Part shown: piece by piece, positions 42,728-55,387 of the stretch
How positions within the stretch are numbered: position 1 is the first letter of the stretch
Layout: every line of letters starts with the position of its first letter
Program-made: the position numbers and the translations under genes
The notes under the pieces: generated by a model
What the model saw: only the letters and a program-made list of their open reading frames with translations
The model's database searches: none
Told to the model about the DNA's origin: nothing
Origin: Platerodrilus igneus
Taxonomy: Eukaryota; Arthropoda; Insecta; Coleoptera; Lycidae
Length of the DNA stretch: 64,000 nucleotides
Assembly (NCBI GenBank): GCA_036346225.1
Contig: JARFIW010000108.1
Span: 124,001-188,000, forward strand
Direction of reading: 5' to 3'

Positions 42728-45160
42728 ATAACGAAATATGAGGAACTGTTTAAATCACAATTAGGGGTTTACAAATATGAAAAGGTAACATTAAGATTAA
42801 AAGAAACGGTAAAAGCTATTTTTGTAAAACCTAGACCTATTTCATTTGCTTTTAAAAAGTCAATTAGTGATGAATTAGACAGATTAGAAAGGGAAGGGAA
42901 CATATCAAAAGTTGACAATTCCGAGCGGGGGACGCTGTTATTTCTAGTTTTGAAGCCCGTTCATTTACATTTCCAATGCTCCACCCGAAGGTACTACATT
43001 GGCCAGGAGGCGAGTTTTTTGTTGCCTGGAAATTTAGAATTTTGCCGAACCCTTGCCGTTCCAGGCAAGGTAGGGATCTTTAACGTGCGTGACAACGCTC
43101 ACACACGGGACCTCCATTTAACCTCTCATCCGAACGAGGGCGTAATATTTGTGAAAAATGCTCACCTGCCATTTTTCAAGCAGTCGGCCGTGTCGGGATT
43201 TGAACCCGGGAGTTTTGAAGCCCAATGGAAAAATTAGGATATGTGCAGACTACAAAATCACAGTTAACCCGCTTTTAGAGGATATTAAGTCTCCGTTGCC
43301 ACGAATAGAGGAATTGTTTGCGGCATTGCAAGGAGGTGAAAAGTTCACAAAATTAGATTTTTTTTTGCAGGCATATTAATTAATTGGAACTAAGCGAAGA
43401 CTCTAAAAATGTATTAGCTTGGAATACACATAAGGATATATACATTCCAAATAGATTACCTTTTGAAACAAAAACCGGTTGTGCGTTATTTCAAAAGTGC
43501 GTTGAAAAGATCCTGCAAGGAGCAGAGGGTGTTATAAATTTTATGGATGATATAGTTGTCACAGAAGAAAATAAAGAGGAACATTTACGGAATTTAGAAG
43601 TAGTATTTGCGAGGTTACAAAGGGCGGGTTTTCGATTAAACTTTGAAAAAGGAAATTTTTGGAAAAAGAAATTGAATATTTAGGCCATGTAATAAATAAT
43701 AAAGGCCTAGAAAAGGACGATGAAAAATTAATGCCATAGTGGATGTAGCAAAACTGAAAAATGTAACCGAAGTTAAAACATTTATAGGGATGATAAATTA
43801 TTATGCAAAATTTATCGATAAATTAGCGGATACCTTGGATCTATTGTATAATTTACTGAAAACAAATGTAAAATTTGACTGGTCAGATACGTGCAAATGG
43901 GCGTTTCAAAAGCCTAAACTACAAATTGTGGCAGATCAAAATTTATCACGTTTTAGTCCAAAAGAAAATATTAAACTTAATTGTGATGCATCAGACATTG
44001 GAATAGGTGCTGTTCTATCACATGTTTATGCGGATGGTAGTGAAAAACCGGTATGTTTTGCATCTCGAGTGTTAAATGAAGCTGAGAGAAAATATTCAGC
44101 AATACACAAAGAAGCCTTAGCTATTTATTGGGGTAAAGAAGTTTTACCAGTACCTCATGGGTAATAAATTTACCTTATGCAGCGATCACAAACTGCTGTT
44201 GGCATTGTTCGGTGAAAAAAGTGGCATTCCAATAATGGCAGCGGGAAGACTCTAAACATGGACACTATTTTTAAGCGAATTTGATTATAAATCTTGTCAC
44301 ATCAAACGTAAATGTAATGGAAAAGCTGATGGTTTATCAAGATTGCCTTTAGAAAATGAAATTAATGAACTGGAGTATGAAGCTGATTACTTTAACTTTT
44401 TATTAAACAATAAGTTACCGATTACATCTGCAAGAATCAAACGCGAAATAATGAAGAATGATATTTTAAGTAGAGTATGTCTGTTTGTATGAAATGGTTA
44501 GTCAAAGAAGGTGGAAAAATCAGCAGAGCTTAAAAGTTACAAATTAAAGGAAAAAGAATTGAGCATTGAGAGTGGCATTTTAACTAAGGGGTACCGAATA
44601 ATAATTCCAAAAACATTGTGAGCTCAAATGTTTAGTGAGGTGCATAGAGCACATGTGGGGGTAGTAAAGATGAAGGCGTGGGCAAGACAATATTTCTGGT
44701 GGCCACAGCTTGATGCGGATATAGAGAAATTTGTAAAAGGCTGCGATCCTTGTTTAAGAAATTCAAGTATACCCCACAAGGCCAAACTTATTAAATTTAT
44801 GTTACCAATAAAGTGTTGGAACAAATTCATTTAGATTTTGCAGGACCGTTTAAGGGTCTGACTTACCTGATTATCACAGATTCTTACTCTAAGTGGGTAG
44901 AAGTATATACAATGGAACGAACAGATACGGCGGCGACTCTAGAGAAAATAAGGGTCTGTGTTGCAAGATTTGGATTGCCTGACATTTTTACAGATAACGG
45001 TACTCCATTTACGTCAGAAGAATTTGCCACTTTCTGTATGAATAATGGTATACAGTATCAAACTTCGCCACCGTATCATCCTGAAATGAATGGAGCTGCG
45101 GAAAATTCTGTTAAAACGTTTAAGCACTCGTTGTCAAAGTTGCTGTCTGATACAAACTAG
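42728..45160 (+). pseudogene. pol of Ty3/Gypsy element 2: RT, RNase H and integrase
   Basis: Several frames. RT: RPISFAFKKSISDELDRLE, then after a SINE NGKIRICADYKITVNP, LPRIEELFAALQGGEKFTKLD, and the catalytic FMDDIVVT (43541-43564); GFRLNFEK; YLGHVINNKG; VKTFIGMINYYAKFIDKL (43771-43824). RNase H: NCDASDIGIGAVLSH, ALAIYWG. Integrase: HRAHVGVVKMKAWARQYFWW and CDPC form the HHCC finger (44643-44754), then HLDFAGPFKG, FTDNGTPF and NGAAENSVKT hold the D, D and E residues. Stops and shifts break it. The C-terminal part continues at 46944. Confidence 0.9.
42959..43210 (-). mobile_element. SINE (type A) inserted in RT
   Basis: Minus-strand copy with the CGACTGCTTGAAAAATG body start, 5'-truncated within the tRNA-like head just past the B box. 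13-bp duplication AGTTTTGAAGCCC at 42946-42958 and 43211-43223. The host frame (LVLKP/NGKIRIC) is continuous if one copy of the duplication and the SINE are ignored. Confidence 0.93.
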
Positions 45161-45457
45161 GCGGTTCCGTGGTGTAGTGGTATGTGTGTGACTACTACGC
45201 CCTAGGTCCCGGGTTCGAATCCCGACACGGTCCGCTTGAAAAATGTTAGGCGAGCATTTTTCGCAAAAATACACCCTCGTTCGGATGAGAGGTAAAATGG
45301 AGGTCCCGTGTGTGAGTGTTGTCACGCACGTTAAAGATCCCTACCTTGCTTGGAACAACAAGGATTCGGCAAAATTCAAAAAATTTCCAGGTAAAAAAAA
45401 CTCGCTTCCTGGCCAATGTAGTACCTTCGGGTGGAGCATTGGAAAAATCACATGTAA
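45160..45457 (+). mobile_element. SINE (type B) inserted in integrase
   Basis: Complete plus-strand copy: GGCGGTTCCGTGGTGTAGTG head, perfect B box, body and tail. 16-bp duplication TGTCTGATACAAACTA at 45144-45159 and 45458-45473, inside the integrase frame. It is close in sequence to the copy at 8000-8300. Confidence 0.94.
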
Positions 45458-45540
45458 TGTCTGATACAAACTATCAAGGCAATAAGTTGGACACCCTGAT
45501 TTCAACATTTCTTTTCTCATATACAACACGTCTCATTGTG

Positions 45541-46943
45541 TTGTAACGAATATATATTCTGTAGCACTATTTTTGGAAGAATCACATCTGTGCAATTTTA
45601 GTCTGTGGTATTTGATTCTTGTATTTGATACTGTTATATCTGAAAGAAGCAATTCCACAATGGAACAGGTAATCATGACCGTTTAATTAGCTTAAATGCT
45701 TTACCCAGAAATATTTAATAATAATATACGCTCAGAAAACATATTTAAAAGGGATCTAGTCGTTTGTGTTGCCTAACCTACAGGCGGATTATACCCTTTC
45801 AGTCGTTAAAATTAGGATAGCGCTTGCGTGAATACGGTCACGAGGTGATGCGCTAAGCAGATGAGCCGTCCCGTACTTGTACGGTACGAATAACGAAGTC
45901 GTCCATTTGTATTTGAGAATGTTGTCCAGACTGCATCGTAGACAGATGGGTTCCCAAGCTTTACATAAGTGGGGCCTCAGAATAGGCGTGATGTGGTAGC
46001 TTAAAATGGTTCGAGTCGGTATTTGGTATTTGTTAACGCGCATGAAATAACTAGAAATACATATAAAGAGATTGGGACAATGTTTGTTTGTTAAGAGGCT
46101 GCAGCTTTTGTTCGATGTTTTGTTGCAACAAATTGGTGGGCAGATTACAGAAAACGTGCATCGCGGTTCGATAACTAAGGGTAACAGATTCATTAAAAAC
46201 AGGTATCAAACCTTTCTTTTAATATGTTTGTGAGACCTTGAATGTGCTCACATAAAATGTAGTCGAAAATTGTTTAGTTATAGTAAATTTTGTGCATGAA
46301 GAACTACGTGGAATATAATTGTTAAGAAATGCTATTAAAATAATTTTGCAAGATACGCGTAGCATTCACATGTTAAAATGTTGAGATTCTAAAGTCCATT
46401 TCCTGTTTTTTAAAAAGTTCATTACAGATGTCAAATTTTAATAAGGTCATTATACTTGAATAAGTTGAAATGTTATTTATCAAAGTTAGCTGCACGTGAT
46501 TTACATTCTTTTAAGAAATAAATTAAACTTATGTGAAACTTATGTAAACCAATAAACAGATCTGAGTATTTGGTATCAAAAATTTTGTTTTTTTAATAGA
46601 GAATTTGTTGTGTACCTTTTCTTTCAGGGTCATCGAGATCGAAGAGGTTGTAAGTATGTTCCATAGGTTTCCAGATGTGTTAGTTCATTAAATTGTAAGT
46701 TTTTTTGTGGTGCTTATATCCCATGAGTTTCTGTATCTTCTCATAGAAGTATTGAATTTCTTGTGTTATCATACATATAGATACAGTGGCGCTCAATCCC
46801 CCTTTTTTTATGTTAGCTTATTGTAGAGTTTATACCATCCTCATGCCCTTTCTCATTGCTCACCCTTGGGGTAATTCCCAGACTTAGCCGCGAACAAGTA
46901 AAGCTTCACTTGTATCCAACGAGTGGAAGCAAAAAAGGTTTCA
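45541..46943 (+). mobile_element. LTR-like insertion in integrase C-terminus
   Basis: The integrase frame breaks after SYTTRLIVL (45543) and resumes near 46944 (SSKLIFNRREDQ...). The insert begins TGTAACGAATATATAT and has a candidate LTR end before CAGTGGCGCTCAATCCCC (46786), which resembles a primer-binding site, so about 1.25 kb of LTR plus 150 bases of leader. No coding sequence. The minus frame 45789-46193 is not recognised. Flanking duplication not resolved. Confidence 0.5.
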
Positions 46944-47530
46944 GTGTAACAGGGGAGGCTTCTTCCAAATTAATTTTTAACAGACGTGAAGACCAGGCTT
47001 GATTTTCTGACAATAAATAAACAAGAGGAAGTCATGAAGAAACAGGTAGAATTCTTCAGAGGGGATAGGTCGGGAGAATTTAAAGAAGGGAATATAGTTT
47101 ATATAATGGAGTACAGAGAGATGAAAGACGATAGTTGGAGCAAAAGCAAGAATAGATTCGAAATTGGGAGACAGGACTTACAGTTGCGTGCCAAAAGATG
47201 ACACTAGATTGAATTGGAAAAGACTTACAGATCAAATCAGAAGTACCAGTCTAGGGAAGGAGACGAAGGATGTTGGACTGGGATTGCAAGAGACCACATC
47301 CCGTATTGAAAAGACTGAATCTATAATACCTTTAATACCTGCGAATAGAATGGACAATAGAGTAATTGAAGATACTACTGTAGTTTATGAAAAAATAGTA
47401 ATCGGCTAACAAGTCAATACGTGGAAAGAGAATGTAGTAACGAATCAACCAAAATTAAATATTTCTCCTAATGTCCTTACTAAGCCTAAGAGGAATATTA
47501 AAGCATCGGACCGGTTAAACCTCTAGCTAG
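46944..47530 (+). pseudogene. integrase C-terminus of Ty3/Gypsy element 2
   Basis: VKTRLDFLTINKQEEVMKKQ (46986 on) with GDRSGEFKEGNIVYIMEYRE and, after a shift, GDRTYSCVPKDDTRLNWKRL is the GPY/F-like end of pol. A linker (VLTKPKRNIKASDRLNL) then ends in a stop near 47525. TAGGTAGGAAAGA just after could be the polypurine tract. Confidence 0.8.
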
Positions 47531-47621
47531 GTAGGAAAGATTGTGAGGTATTTAGATTATTTATAGTTGTATACTAAATAAATCAAGTAAGCAAAAAAAC
47601 AGTACGGTCTGTCATAATAAT

Positions 47622-47723
47622 AAAATGGATCTGTCATGCTAAAAAAGCTGTTGTTTTTATATATTAATATAGTTCTTTGAGTCGTTTCTTGTAGTTATTG
47701 TGTATGCACGGTGTATACATCAC
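47622..47723 (+). repeat. duplicated gag-end/LTR-like segment, copy 2
   Basis: Second copy of 42625-42727 (ATGGATCTGTCATGC ... GTGTATACATCAC), about 90% identical by eye. Homology to the flank of the second SFI1-like copy starts right after it. Confidence 0.8.
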
Positions 47724-47824
47724 TGGAACAGTTATATCATGTCAGAGTTGGATGACCAATAAGATATCTGGATTGTTTTGACACCTTCAAACCGCAAATC
47801 CAGTTAAGTCATCTCATACTTAAA

Positions 47825-49465
47825 ATGTTAGAAACTTCGAAGATGCCAAAGAACAATTTTCAACTAAGATTAGGTAAAATTCCCAATTACTTAAGGGAAC
47901 GTAAACTAACATTAATTGGACGAAGAATTTTACTACGGAAGTTCATGTATTTATTGTATCGTAATACAATTTCAAGCATCTTACCTACAAAATCTGAAAG
48001 TCATTACAAACTAACTCTTATGAAAAACGCTTTTAAACAACTTGAAAAAAATTGGTTTGAAGGAAGAGTTGAATGGCGATTCATGCTGCGAGCAAGTTTA
48101 CATTACAACTGTGCTTTAAAACAGAAAGTGTTCCGCTTGTGGATGTTATATAAAGTACACAGCGAAGAAAAACGTCTTAAACGGCATCTAGCAGTAATGC
48201 ACTATAATAAAAAGATTAAAAAACTGTATTTCTATAACTTAAAGTATGCAAAACCCAGAGAACTTTTTAAAAATCTTATTGTAAAACAAACTGCACTTGA
48301 AGTTTTACGTCTGCGTCTGTTACAGGTTCTACACACTTTTCATAACCTAAAAATAGGATATTATTTAAACATTATTAGCTACAAAGCCCAAAGGAAACGA
48401 TTGCTGAAAGTGAGTTTTAAACACCTACAGTGGAATAAAGAAAAACAAACAGTTAAAAGAAATAATGAAGTTCTTGTACAACTATTTAGTAGGTTTAAAG
48501 CAACGACAGCTCACAAAGAACCGTGGTTTATAAGGTGGAGAGGATACACGGAACAGTCTGTAAGAGATCGCAAACTTTCTGAAACAGCAATTGCACATTG
48601 GGGTGAAAAGGTCAAAAAAAGTTGTTTAACTAAGCTGAAGCAATATAAGGAGAATAGAATTTTAAAAAACGATAAGAAGATTAAATCGGAAGACTTCTAT
48701 GAAAAAAAATTGAAGATTCGGTTAGTCCAAAAGTGGAAAAAATTTACAAAAGTTCAAATAAAAACCCAATTTAACACTATGGCTGCAAACCACCTGTATA
48801 ACATTAAACTCAAACAAACATTTTTTTCAAAGTTAAACTCGTATCGCATTGCTAAGCAGAAGGAAACTTACGCTCTGGCCAAAATTGAAGAAATGCAAAA
48901 ACGCAAGTGTTTGTTAAAGCTAAAGAAATATTTCTTTAATCGTCGTTCCCAACAGGAGGTGATAGATTACGTCATTGATTTATATAACACAAAGTTACTC
49001 AAAAAATATTTTTATGCGTTTTGCTGTTTTTATAGACAAGCGCAAAACGTTCAGCAAAATCATCTTGTGAAATTTCTACGGCTGAGAGAGAGATCAACTG
49101 TTACAAAATATTTAACCAACTGGAAGCACTTTTGCTTTCTCTTAAGACAAAACCGAAGAAAGATACTTTTAGCAAATCGGCATTATTCTAGAGTTCTTTT
49201 AAAACGTACTTTCAATAGATGGAATTCTTATCTCAATTGGAAGACTTACAAAAATAATTTGAAAGAGAAGTCGCGTATGTATTATTTAAATTTTTTAAAG
49301 AGAAAAGCTTTAAAGGGTTGGGTTTATTACGCTCGTGAAGAAATAAAATGGAAGCAAAATCTAGCTGAAAACCAAGAGATTGAAAATTTACTACTATTTG
49401 TATGGAACCCTGTTTGTTTTGAAAAACCACGCGTACCTCAATTTCTTGAAAACGTACTCGAGTGA
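47825..49465 (+). CDS. SFI1-like centrin-binding repeat protein, copy 1
   Basis: 546 residues, no intron. Very Lys/Arg/Tyr-rich, with spaced Trp/Phe helices typical of Sfi1 repeats: VFRLWMLYK, RWRGYTE, IAHWGEKVKKSCLTKLKQY, LVQKWKKF, KRKCLLKLKKYF, YLTNWKHF, LLKRTFNRWNSYLNW, KALKGWVYYARE. Such repeats form long helices that bind centrin at centrioles and spindle poles. The function here is inferred from the repeat type. The usual SFI1 homologues are longer, so this may be a partial paralogue or a retrocopy. The ATG at 47843 is the likelier start, because copy 2 conserves that one (55388) and is out of frame upstream. Polyadenylation signal AATAAA at 49582. The flank homologous to copy 2 starts near 47726. 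Confidence 0.75.
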   Translation: MLETSKMPKNNFQLRLGKIPNYLRERKLTLIGRRILLRKFMYLLYRNTISSILPTKSESHYKLTLMKNAFKQLEKNWFEGRVEWRFMLRASLHYNCALKQKVFRLWMLYKVHSEEKRLKRHLAVMHYNKKIKKLYFYNLKYAKPRELFKNLIVKQTALEVLRLRLLQVLHTFHNLKIGYYLNIISYKAQRKRLLKVSFKHLQWNKEKQTVKRNNEVLVQLFSRFKATTAHKEPWFIRWRGYTEQSVRDRKLSETAIAHWGEKVKKSCLTKLKQYKENRILKNDKKIKSEDFYEKKLKIRLVQKWKKFTKVQIKTQFNTMAANHLYNIKLKQTFFSKLNSYRIAKQKETYALAKIEEMQKRKCLLKLKKYFFNRRSQQEVIDYVIDLYNTKLLKKYFYAFCCFYRQAQNVQQNHLVKFLRLRERSTVTKYLTNWKHFCFLLRQNRRKILLANRHYSRVLLKRTFNRWNSYLNWKTYKNNLKEKSRMYYLNFLKRKALKGWVYYAREEIKWKQNLAENQEIENLLLFVWNPVCFEKPRVPQFLENVLE

Positions 49466-49599
49466 TTAAAACGCTTTTCTGTTTTAACAACTCCTTAATT
49501 TTTGCTTTCATAATTATTTACGTTGTAATGTTTTGTGTCTAACAAATTAGCTTCTGTTTGTTTTAATAATTTTAAGAGCTAAATAAAGCAGTTTCTAAT

Positions 49600-50555
49600 A
49601 TCTTAAATGTTTGCCTCTAAGCGCTATAGCTGCGCCTACCAGGAATGTTACATCTTAACAAGGAAATAGAAGATTACGATTTCACTGGTTCGATACTGGT
49701 GTGATATAACCAAAGACATTTATAGCTAAGTTTTGTTACGCTTCAAATTGCTTCACAAATTATTGCAGTAATAATAAATTCTTAGGAATTTTTTTTATAA
49801 TTTATTTAGGGTTGTTACACATAGTAATCTAGTTAGAAAATAGGTCGTGGGAATTATCCTCGAGGTTCTTAGAAATAGCTTTACTATTCTGCATTCTTGT
49901 GGTTTAGTTTCTCAGTAATGTTTAGAGCATTGGCTTTTTCTTATTATGTAGTTTGTGGTTACGACGCCTCACACAGTTTGTAATAGACATGTTATTACGC
50001 TTCTTGACATTACAAGCATTTTTTTAATAATTTGGTATGGGTAATTTCCAATCCGAAATTGAAGCATTATTTCCCATCGATAATGTAAATAATATAAAGT
50101 AGGTTACAATGCATGAGGGAGTGGTTGTTAAGTTTCCATGCACTAATAGGTTGAAAACCTATAGTTTGTTGTATGTAATCTGTTAAATAATCATTCTCTC
50201 ACGCCCGAAGTAGTGTGTGGTCATTGTCTCAACCATCGTTAACGTTCGAGGGTTAAAAGACTTTGACGATTTCGTGTTAATAGACCCGATTCTCAGGGAA
50301 AGTATCATAAACTACCTTACCGAATAGATGTGGTGACTGATAGTGCGTGAAAGATGCAGCGGAGTATCCATGAATTCCTTACCTTCCCCGTGACTCTATC
50401 TTAATATCTTTGTTCCAATCTGTTATAGGCATCAGCAACAACTTCACTGCAAATTTGTATAAACCGGCGATCGACCAACGAAGATCCTCAAATTACGTAT
50501 AGAGGGGCGTCATTCGAATAACGGAATGTGTAGTTAGTTCTACCTACCGTAAATA

Positions 50556-50615
<60 letters not shown>

Positions 50616-53600
50616 TATAAGTCATTCTTTGATTAATTATTGAACTTTCATTATTGAAGAGTTTGTGCAATATTAAACCCTCTGTATGACCAAGCTTTAA
50701 AGTAAAGTACGTTTACCTGTAACTGTCATTTGGCCAGTATTAATGTGTCACTTTCCCGAGCAATCAGAACGCGCGCAACGTAGAGAGGATTGTATGAACA
50801 AGTGTTGGAAGTGCCGTTAGCTGCTTATGGGGCAGAAATGCTTTATAGCTAATGTGGTAGAGGTTACCTGTTAATCCTTGTCTTCCTGGTATCGTATCTT
50901 TACCATTGTCTTTGTAATAATCCGTGGAATTTCCTAAGTTTATTTTCATTGGTCGTTGACTATTTAGGATATGATTGTGTTCATTTCGATATTCGAAGGT
51001 ATTTTGAACACCACTGTATCTACTTGCAGGTTCCGAGTGCATTCTGAAGTGTCATAGGAAATAACCGTTATAGGGTTGAGAAGAAGCGAAACGTTGGTTA
51101 TCTCAGGGTACTCTCTCAACTTTTCGTTAAACCGTTTATCTTTAGCTGAATTATATTGGATTCTGACCCCAGTTCCTTCTAGAAATATTAACTGGGCTAC
51201 ACTAACTCTTCTTCAGCTGTCATATGTAAAATGTCTAGGTAGCAGTTGACATTCGGTAATATCAAGAGAACACCAGGTGCTTGCTTGCTACCCATATTTG
51301 GAGAAGTGCTCTTATGCAGTTAGGAGCGCAAAGTTGTAGGGGTTTTCTCTGTTCTACTCTTTCCTCGAAACAAGTCCAGGTTGAGTGAAGCATTGTTTAC
51401 TGAATATGTAATTTATATCTAACTTGTGGTAACCTAATTTTTGAGTTATCGTATTGTTTTAAAAGTAGGTTTTATTTCAAACTTTTCCACCTTAACGACA
51501 GCCTTCACTCTATATTTGGGTTTTACAACTAAACTGGTTAAACTAGTTTACAAGATATTTAGCGCCTAGTGGCGCCGATTCTTCTCTACTAAATCGGGTA
51601 GCTGCAAATCCTTATAATGGAAAACGTGCTATCTCTTTTTACGTAACTGGTAGGTAATTGGAAGGTGAGATTTCTTTAATAGAACTGATAACATTTTTGG
51701 TCGGATTTATACTCAATATTCTTCGATTCTTAGACCTGAGGATATTTTCTTTGTACCACCAAAATTTACTTCATTGTTACAGCATATTTTGTCTGGATAC
51801 CGAATTATATGTAGATCAATTTAGAATGAAACAGGTAACCGTTATAGATACCCATACCTTTCCCAGTCTGCGGAAAGGAATACGATATGCTAACGACGGA
51901 CAGCTGTTTTCTTTACTCCTGAATGGTAAGTAGTTTGCCTACATTCTGTAATGTTAAGAACAACACTTTAGACTAGGATTTATCTAATAATTTGGGATAT
52001 TATCTTTAAATGTACTATTGTAAATATGTGTGGCTTTTGTGTACTTATATGTTTCAGTAGTTCGAGTTAGAGCGATTTCGATCTGCAACAACATAGTAAG
52101 CAAATATTTAGATTATATAGGTTTTAGCCGCTGTGTATAGATGATTGGTATTACTTGCTTGCTGTGCCAATACAGATTACTATTAATTACGGGTGTTAAA
52201 TCCACTTCGATTGTTATCCTAAATTATGAGGCAATATTTAAGGGGAGAAGGGAGAGGCATACTTGTATGGTTTTCCAAACCACCATTTGACTTGATTGTT
52301 AATAGATATAATTAGTATTTAAGAGGGAGTGGAAGGTACAGATGTTTGTCCTTACAATTTAATTTTGTTTTATTATTCAAATTCCTAAAAATTATTTATT
52401 AGAGTTATACTTTATATGAGTTGTATTTAATTATTCTTGTAAGTACAGATGTTCCAAGAAAAGGATGAATTGGTTCGTGTGTGTTGTCGCTTCGTTCTTT
52501 AGACATTCCCCCATCTCCGATTATGTTTAGCACGGCATTCGTTTTCTTGCTCTTTCTTCCTCCTTCTTTTGTTATCCCGTAATGCAGGTGAAACTTCGTT
52601 CTTTTCTTACTGGTGCGCTCGTATTGCAGGTAACAATTCGTACGAAAAGAACGACATTGACCTCGACTTTAGGATAGTTAAAACCTGCAACCTCGTAAGA
52701 ACGAGCAAACTGGGTAATTACCCTGGCACATTATAACGTGTAAAATCCTCGGATATTAAGAGGGATCAGTCCGAAGCAGATTATTTGACACCAGCGAGCA
52801 ACCTTTCAAAACCGTGCATAACGGTGTTGAAAGACAGGCACATTAAATGACGAGATGGTAATCGTAAATCGAAACTATCCGGGATTAGACAAGTCCTCAG
52901 GCTACACGTAGGTATTGCATACCCATCTTGTAAGAAAGTGACAGTGCTTTGGTAGCTTTAAAACAAAAACCTGTTGGTAAATTGAATTATAACCATCGCA
53001 TGATGTTTATTGTATCTAGCAATTGTAATTGATCGTTAACATTTATATATGTGTGGAGCTTATTCTTATCAAGAACTTTTAATGTTGTTGTACGCTTCTG
53101 TAAATTTAAAGCGTGTTGCAACAGGTTTTTATACACGAAAGCTCATTGTTATAGAGACAAAATAGTACGTAGAAATTAAATTTGTTGAATGTCTATCAGT
53201 GAAAATTTAAATTGATTTTTTTCTTTAGCTTACAAGTATATTTGACGAAAATAGAGGTAAATTTTAGTATTTTTCTTTGCTCATCTATCTTATATTATCA
53301 AAGAAGAATTGATAATATGTAAGAAGGTAAGTGAGGAGAGGTTTTAATTGTGTTTTTTTTTCAGGTGGGTTGGCTCACAAAAGCTATATAGTCAAGGAGT
53401 TCAATGACTTTTCAAGTAGGTGTAGGAGTTAGTTATTTGAATTTATAGAACCCAGTCAGCGCCACTGAAAGCAAGCCAGTGCACTAATTTGGTTGCCTAG
53501 TTCCTGGTGGAGTAAAATTATTTCAGGTATTTTACGTTAACTCTGCACATAACAGTTTCTTCTTTACTCCCTTTTTATGCAGCTGTAAAGTACTACGGCA

Positions 53601-55267
53601 CAAACATTGGCTTCAATAGTCTTCTATCATTTAGAACTATCCTAAATTTGATTATCCTGTTTTGGGTCTTGAAAGTTGTCCTTTCTGGAGTTTATTCTGC
53701 TTTTCGTGTCTCCTTTACTTTTGCTGTTGTTTATTTACTTAACGCCTTAAAGTACTGTTCTATCTATTACATCTCATTCCTTTTGTTTTTGTGTTAAACC
53801 ACTGAACAAAAGTAAAGAAAGTCGTAAGAATAAAGCAGTTATTTATACCGTTAATTAGATTGGAAATGGTGATCATTTAGCTACCAAACGAATTTATTTT
53901 AGTAATTATCCTAGGGGACTTTTCTTGTAGAACTAAGTAGGTCATGACGCATAAAAGTGGTTTGTAGTTCCCAACATGCTGGGGGAATAACTTATAATTT
54001 ATTATTGTACTTTGCGGGATAGACGTGCTCTCACACTTCGAGTGATATGCGTCATTACTTCGACCAACGAGAACGTGCGACGATAGGTGAAGTGTATACA
54101 AGTTGGTGGAAACAAGCGCAAAGATGGCAGGCAATACTGGGCTATCGTACCTAAAGAACAGTGACTAGTCAGTCCGTAGTATTGCAGTAAAGTTGTCTGT
54201 GTCATCCCTTCTCCTTCCTTATTTCTTAATACCTATTCGTTTCAGTTTCTTATAGATTATCAACGAACTTCATTACAATCAAATGAATGGAGGCGGCAGT
54301 AACCCATACGATCCAAGCGCAAGCTAATCGATTACTATTTCCTCTGCACATTAGGACACCTCGTTCCCGTCATTTATCCAACATAAGTTGATAAATCAAA
54401 CTTTCATTTATTTTTTTAATTCATTTTCGAGTTGCGATTTAAATCCACGCAAAACACGCGTGTTTGAAATTTCTGGTATATTCATCCAGCGAAGCTTAAC
54501 ATAATTTACGATCGACCAACTGTTCGAGGGCCTTGCACTACAAACACATCCATTACCCTTAAATTATCTGTTGTTTTTGTCTTTTCGTCGAATGGCAATC
54601 GAGCTTCCATTGCGTCCGTTTTTACTGACTGAATTGTGTTCATCTTCACTTCTCTGTATTATAAAACACCTATCTTGTTGTTAAAATTTAATATTCCGCT
54701 CACATACATTATATATCTAAAGCTTTCTTAGGATAAGTTCGATGTCTTCAGCTGCTGTGAATAAACATTAATTTTATGGCATTTTATAAATTTATGGTTA
54801 TTATGGTTTCTTGAACTCTGTGTGAATTGAAATAAATATTATTATTGTGGATAACAATGTCCCTAATTATACCGGTATTTTTTTATTTGATTACAAATAG
54901 TGTAAAACCCCTATCGTTATTGCTGTTGTACTAGGTACTTTTTGGTGTACTTACTTGTCCTGATTTAAATATCATAAAATAACCCCTTTTAAATGGTAGA
55001 TTACCCAAGCTTTTATAAAACTTTACGAGCATATTCTTACCAAGCTCCTGAACTAACTTGATAAATGCTTGTATATTGATAAATGTATGCTTAAATAACG
55101 CGAGAGGATTTCAACATTACTGTTCAATTGCATTACATGTCTGCCACGATGTCGAAACTTGCAGTTCAAGCAATAAGGATAGAGTGTAAATTTTAATGCG
55201 TCTTCAATTCTTGCAAATAGTTTTATAAAGTTAATTATTCGCTGTTTATCACAACTTTTACTTGTAG
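49600..55267. other. non-coding region between the SFI1-like copies
   Basis: No gene recognised. An (AT)n tract is at 50557-50608. AGTGGCGCCGATTC (51570) and, on the minus strand, CAGTGGCGCTGACTGG (53457-53472) are weak primer-binding-like motifs. The stretch 52652-52790 is similar to 58780-58920, lying downstream of the two gene copies. The minus frames at 50764-51042 and 53877-54205 and the plus frame at 51658-51933 show no known motif. Confidence 0.4.
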
Positions 55268-55387
55268 TTTAGGAAGAGTTATATCATGTCTGAGTTGGAT
55301 GACCAATAGATATCTGGAATGTTTTGACACCTTCAAAACGCGAATCCAGTGTTGTCATTTTATACCTAAAATGTCAAAACTTCCAAG

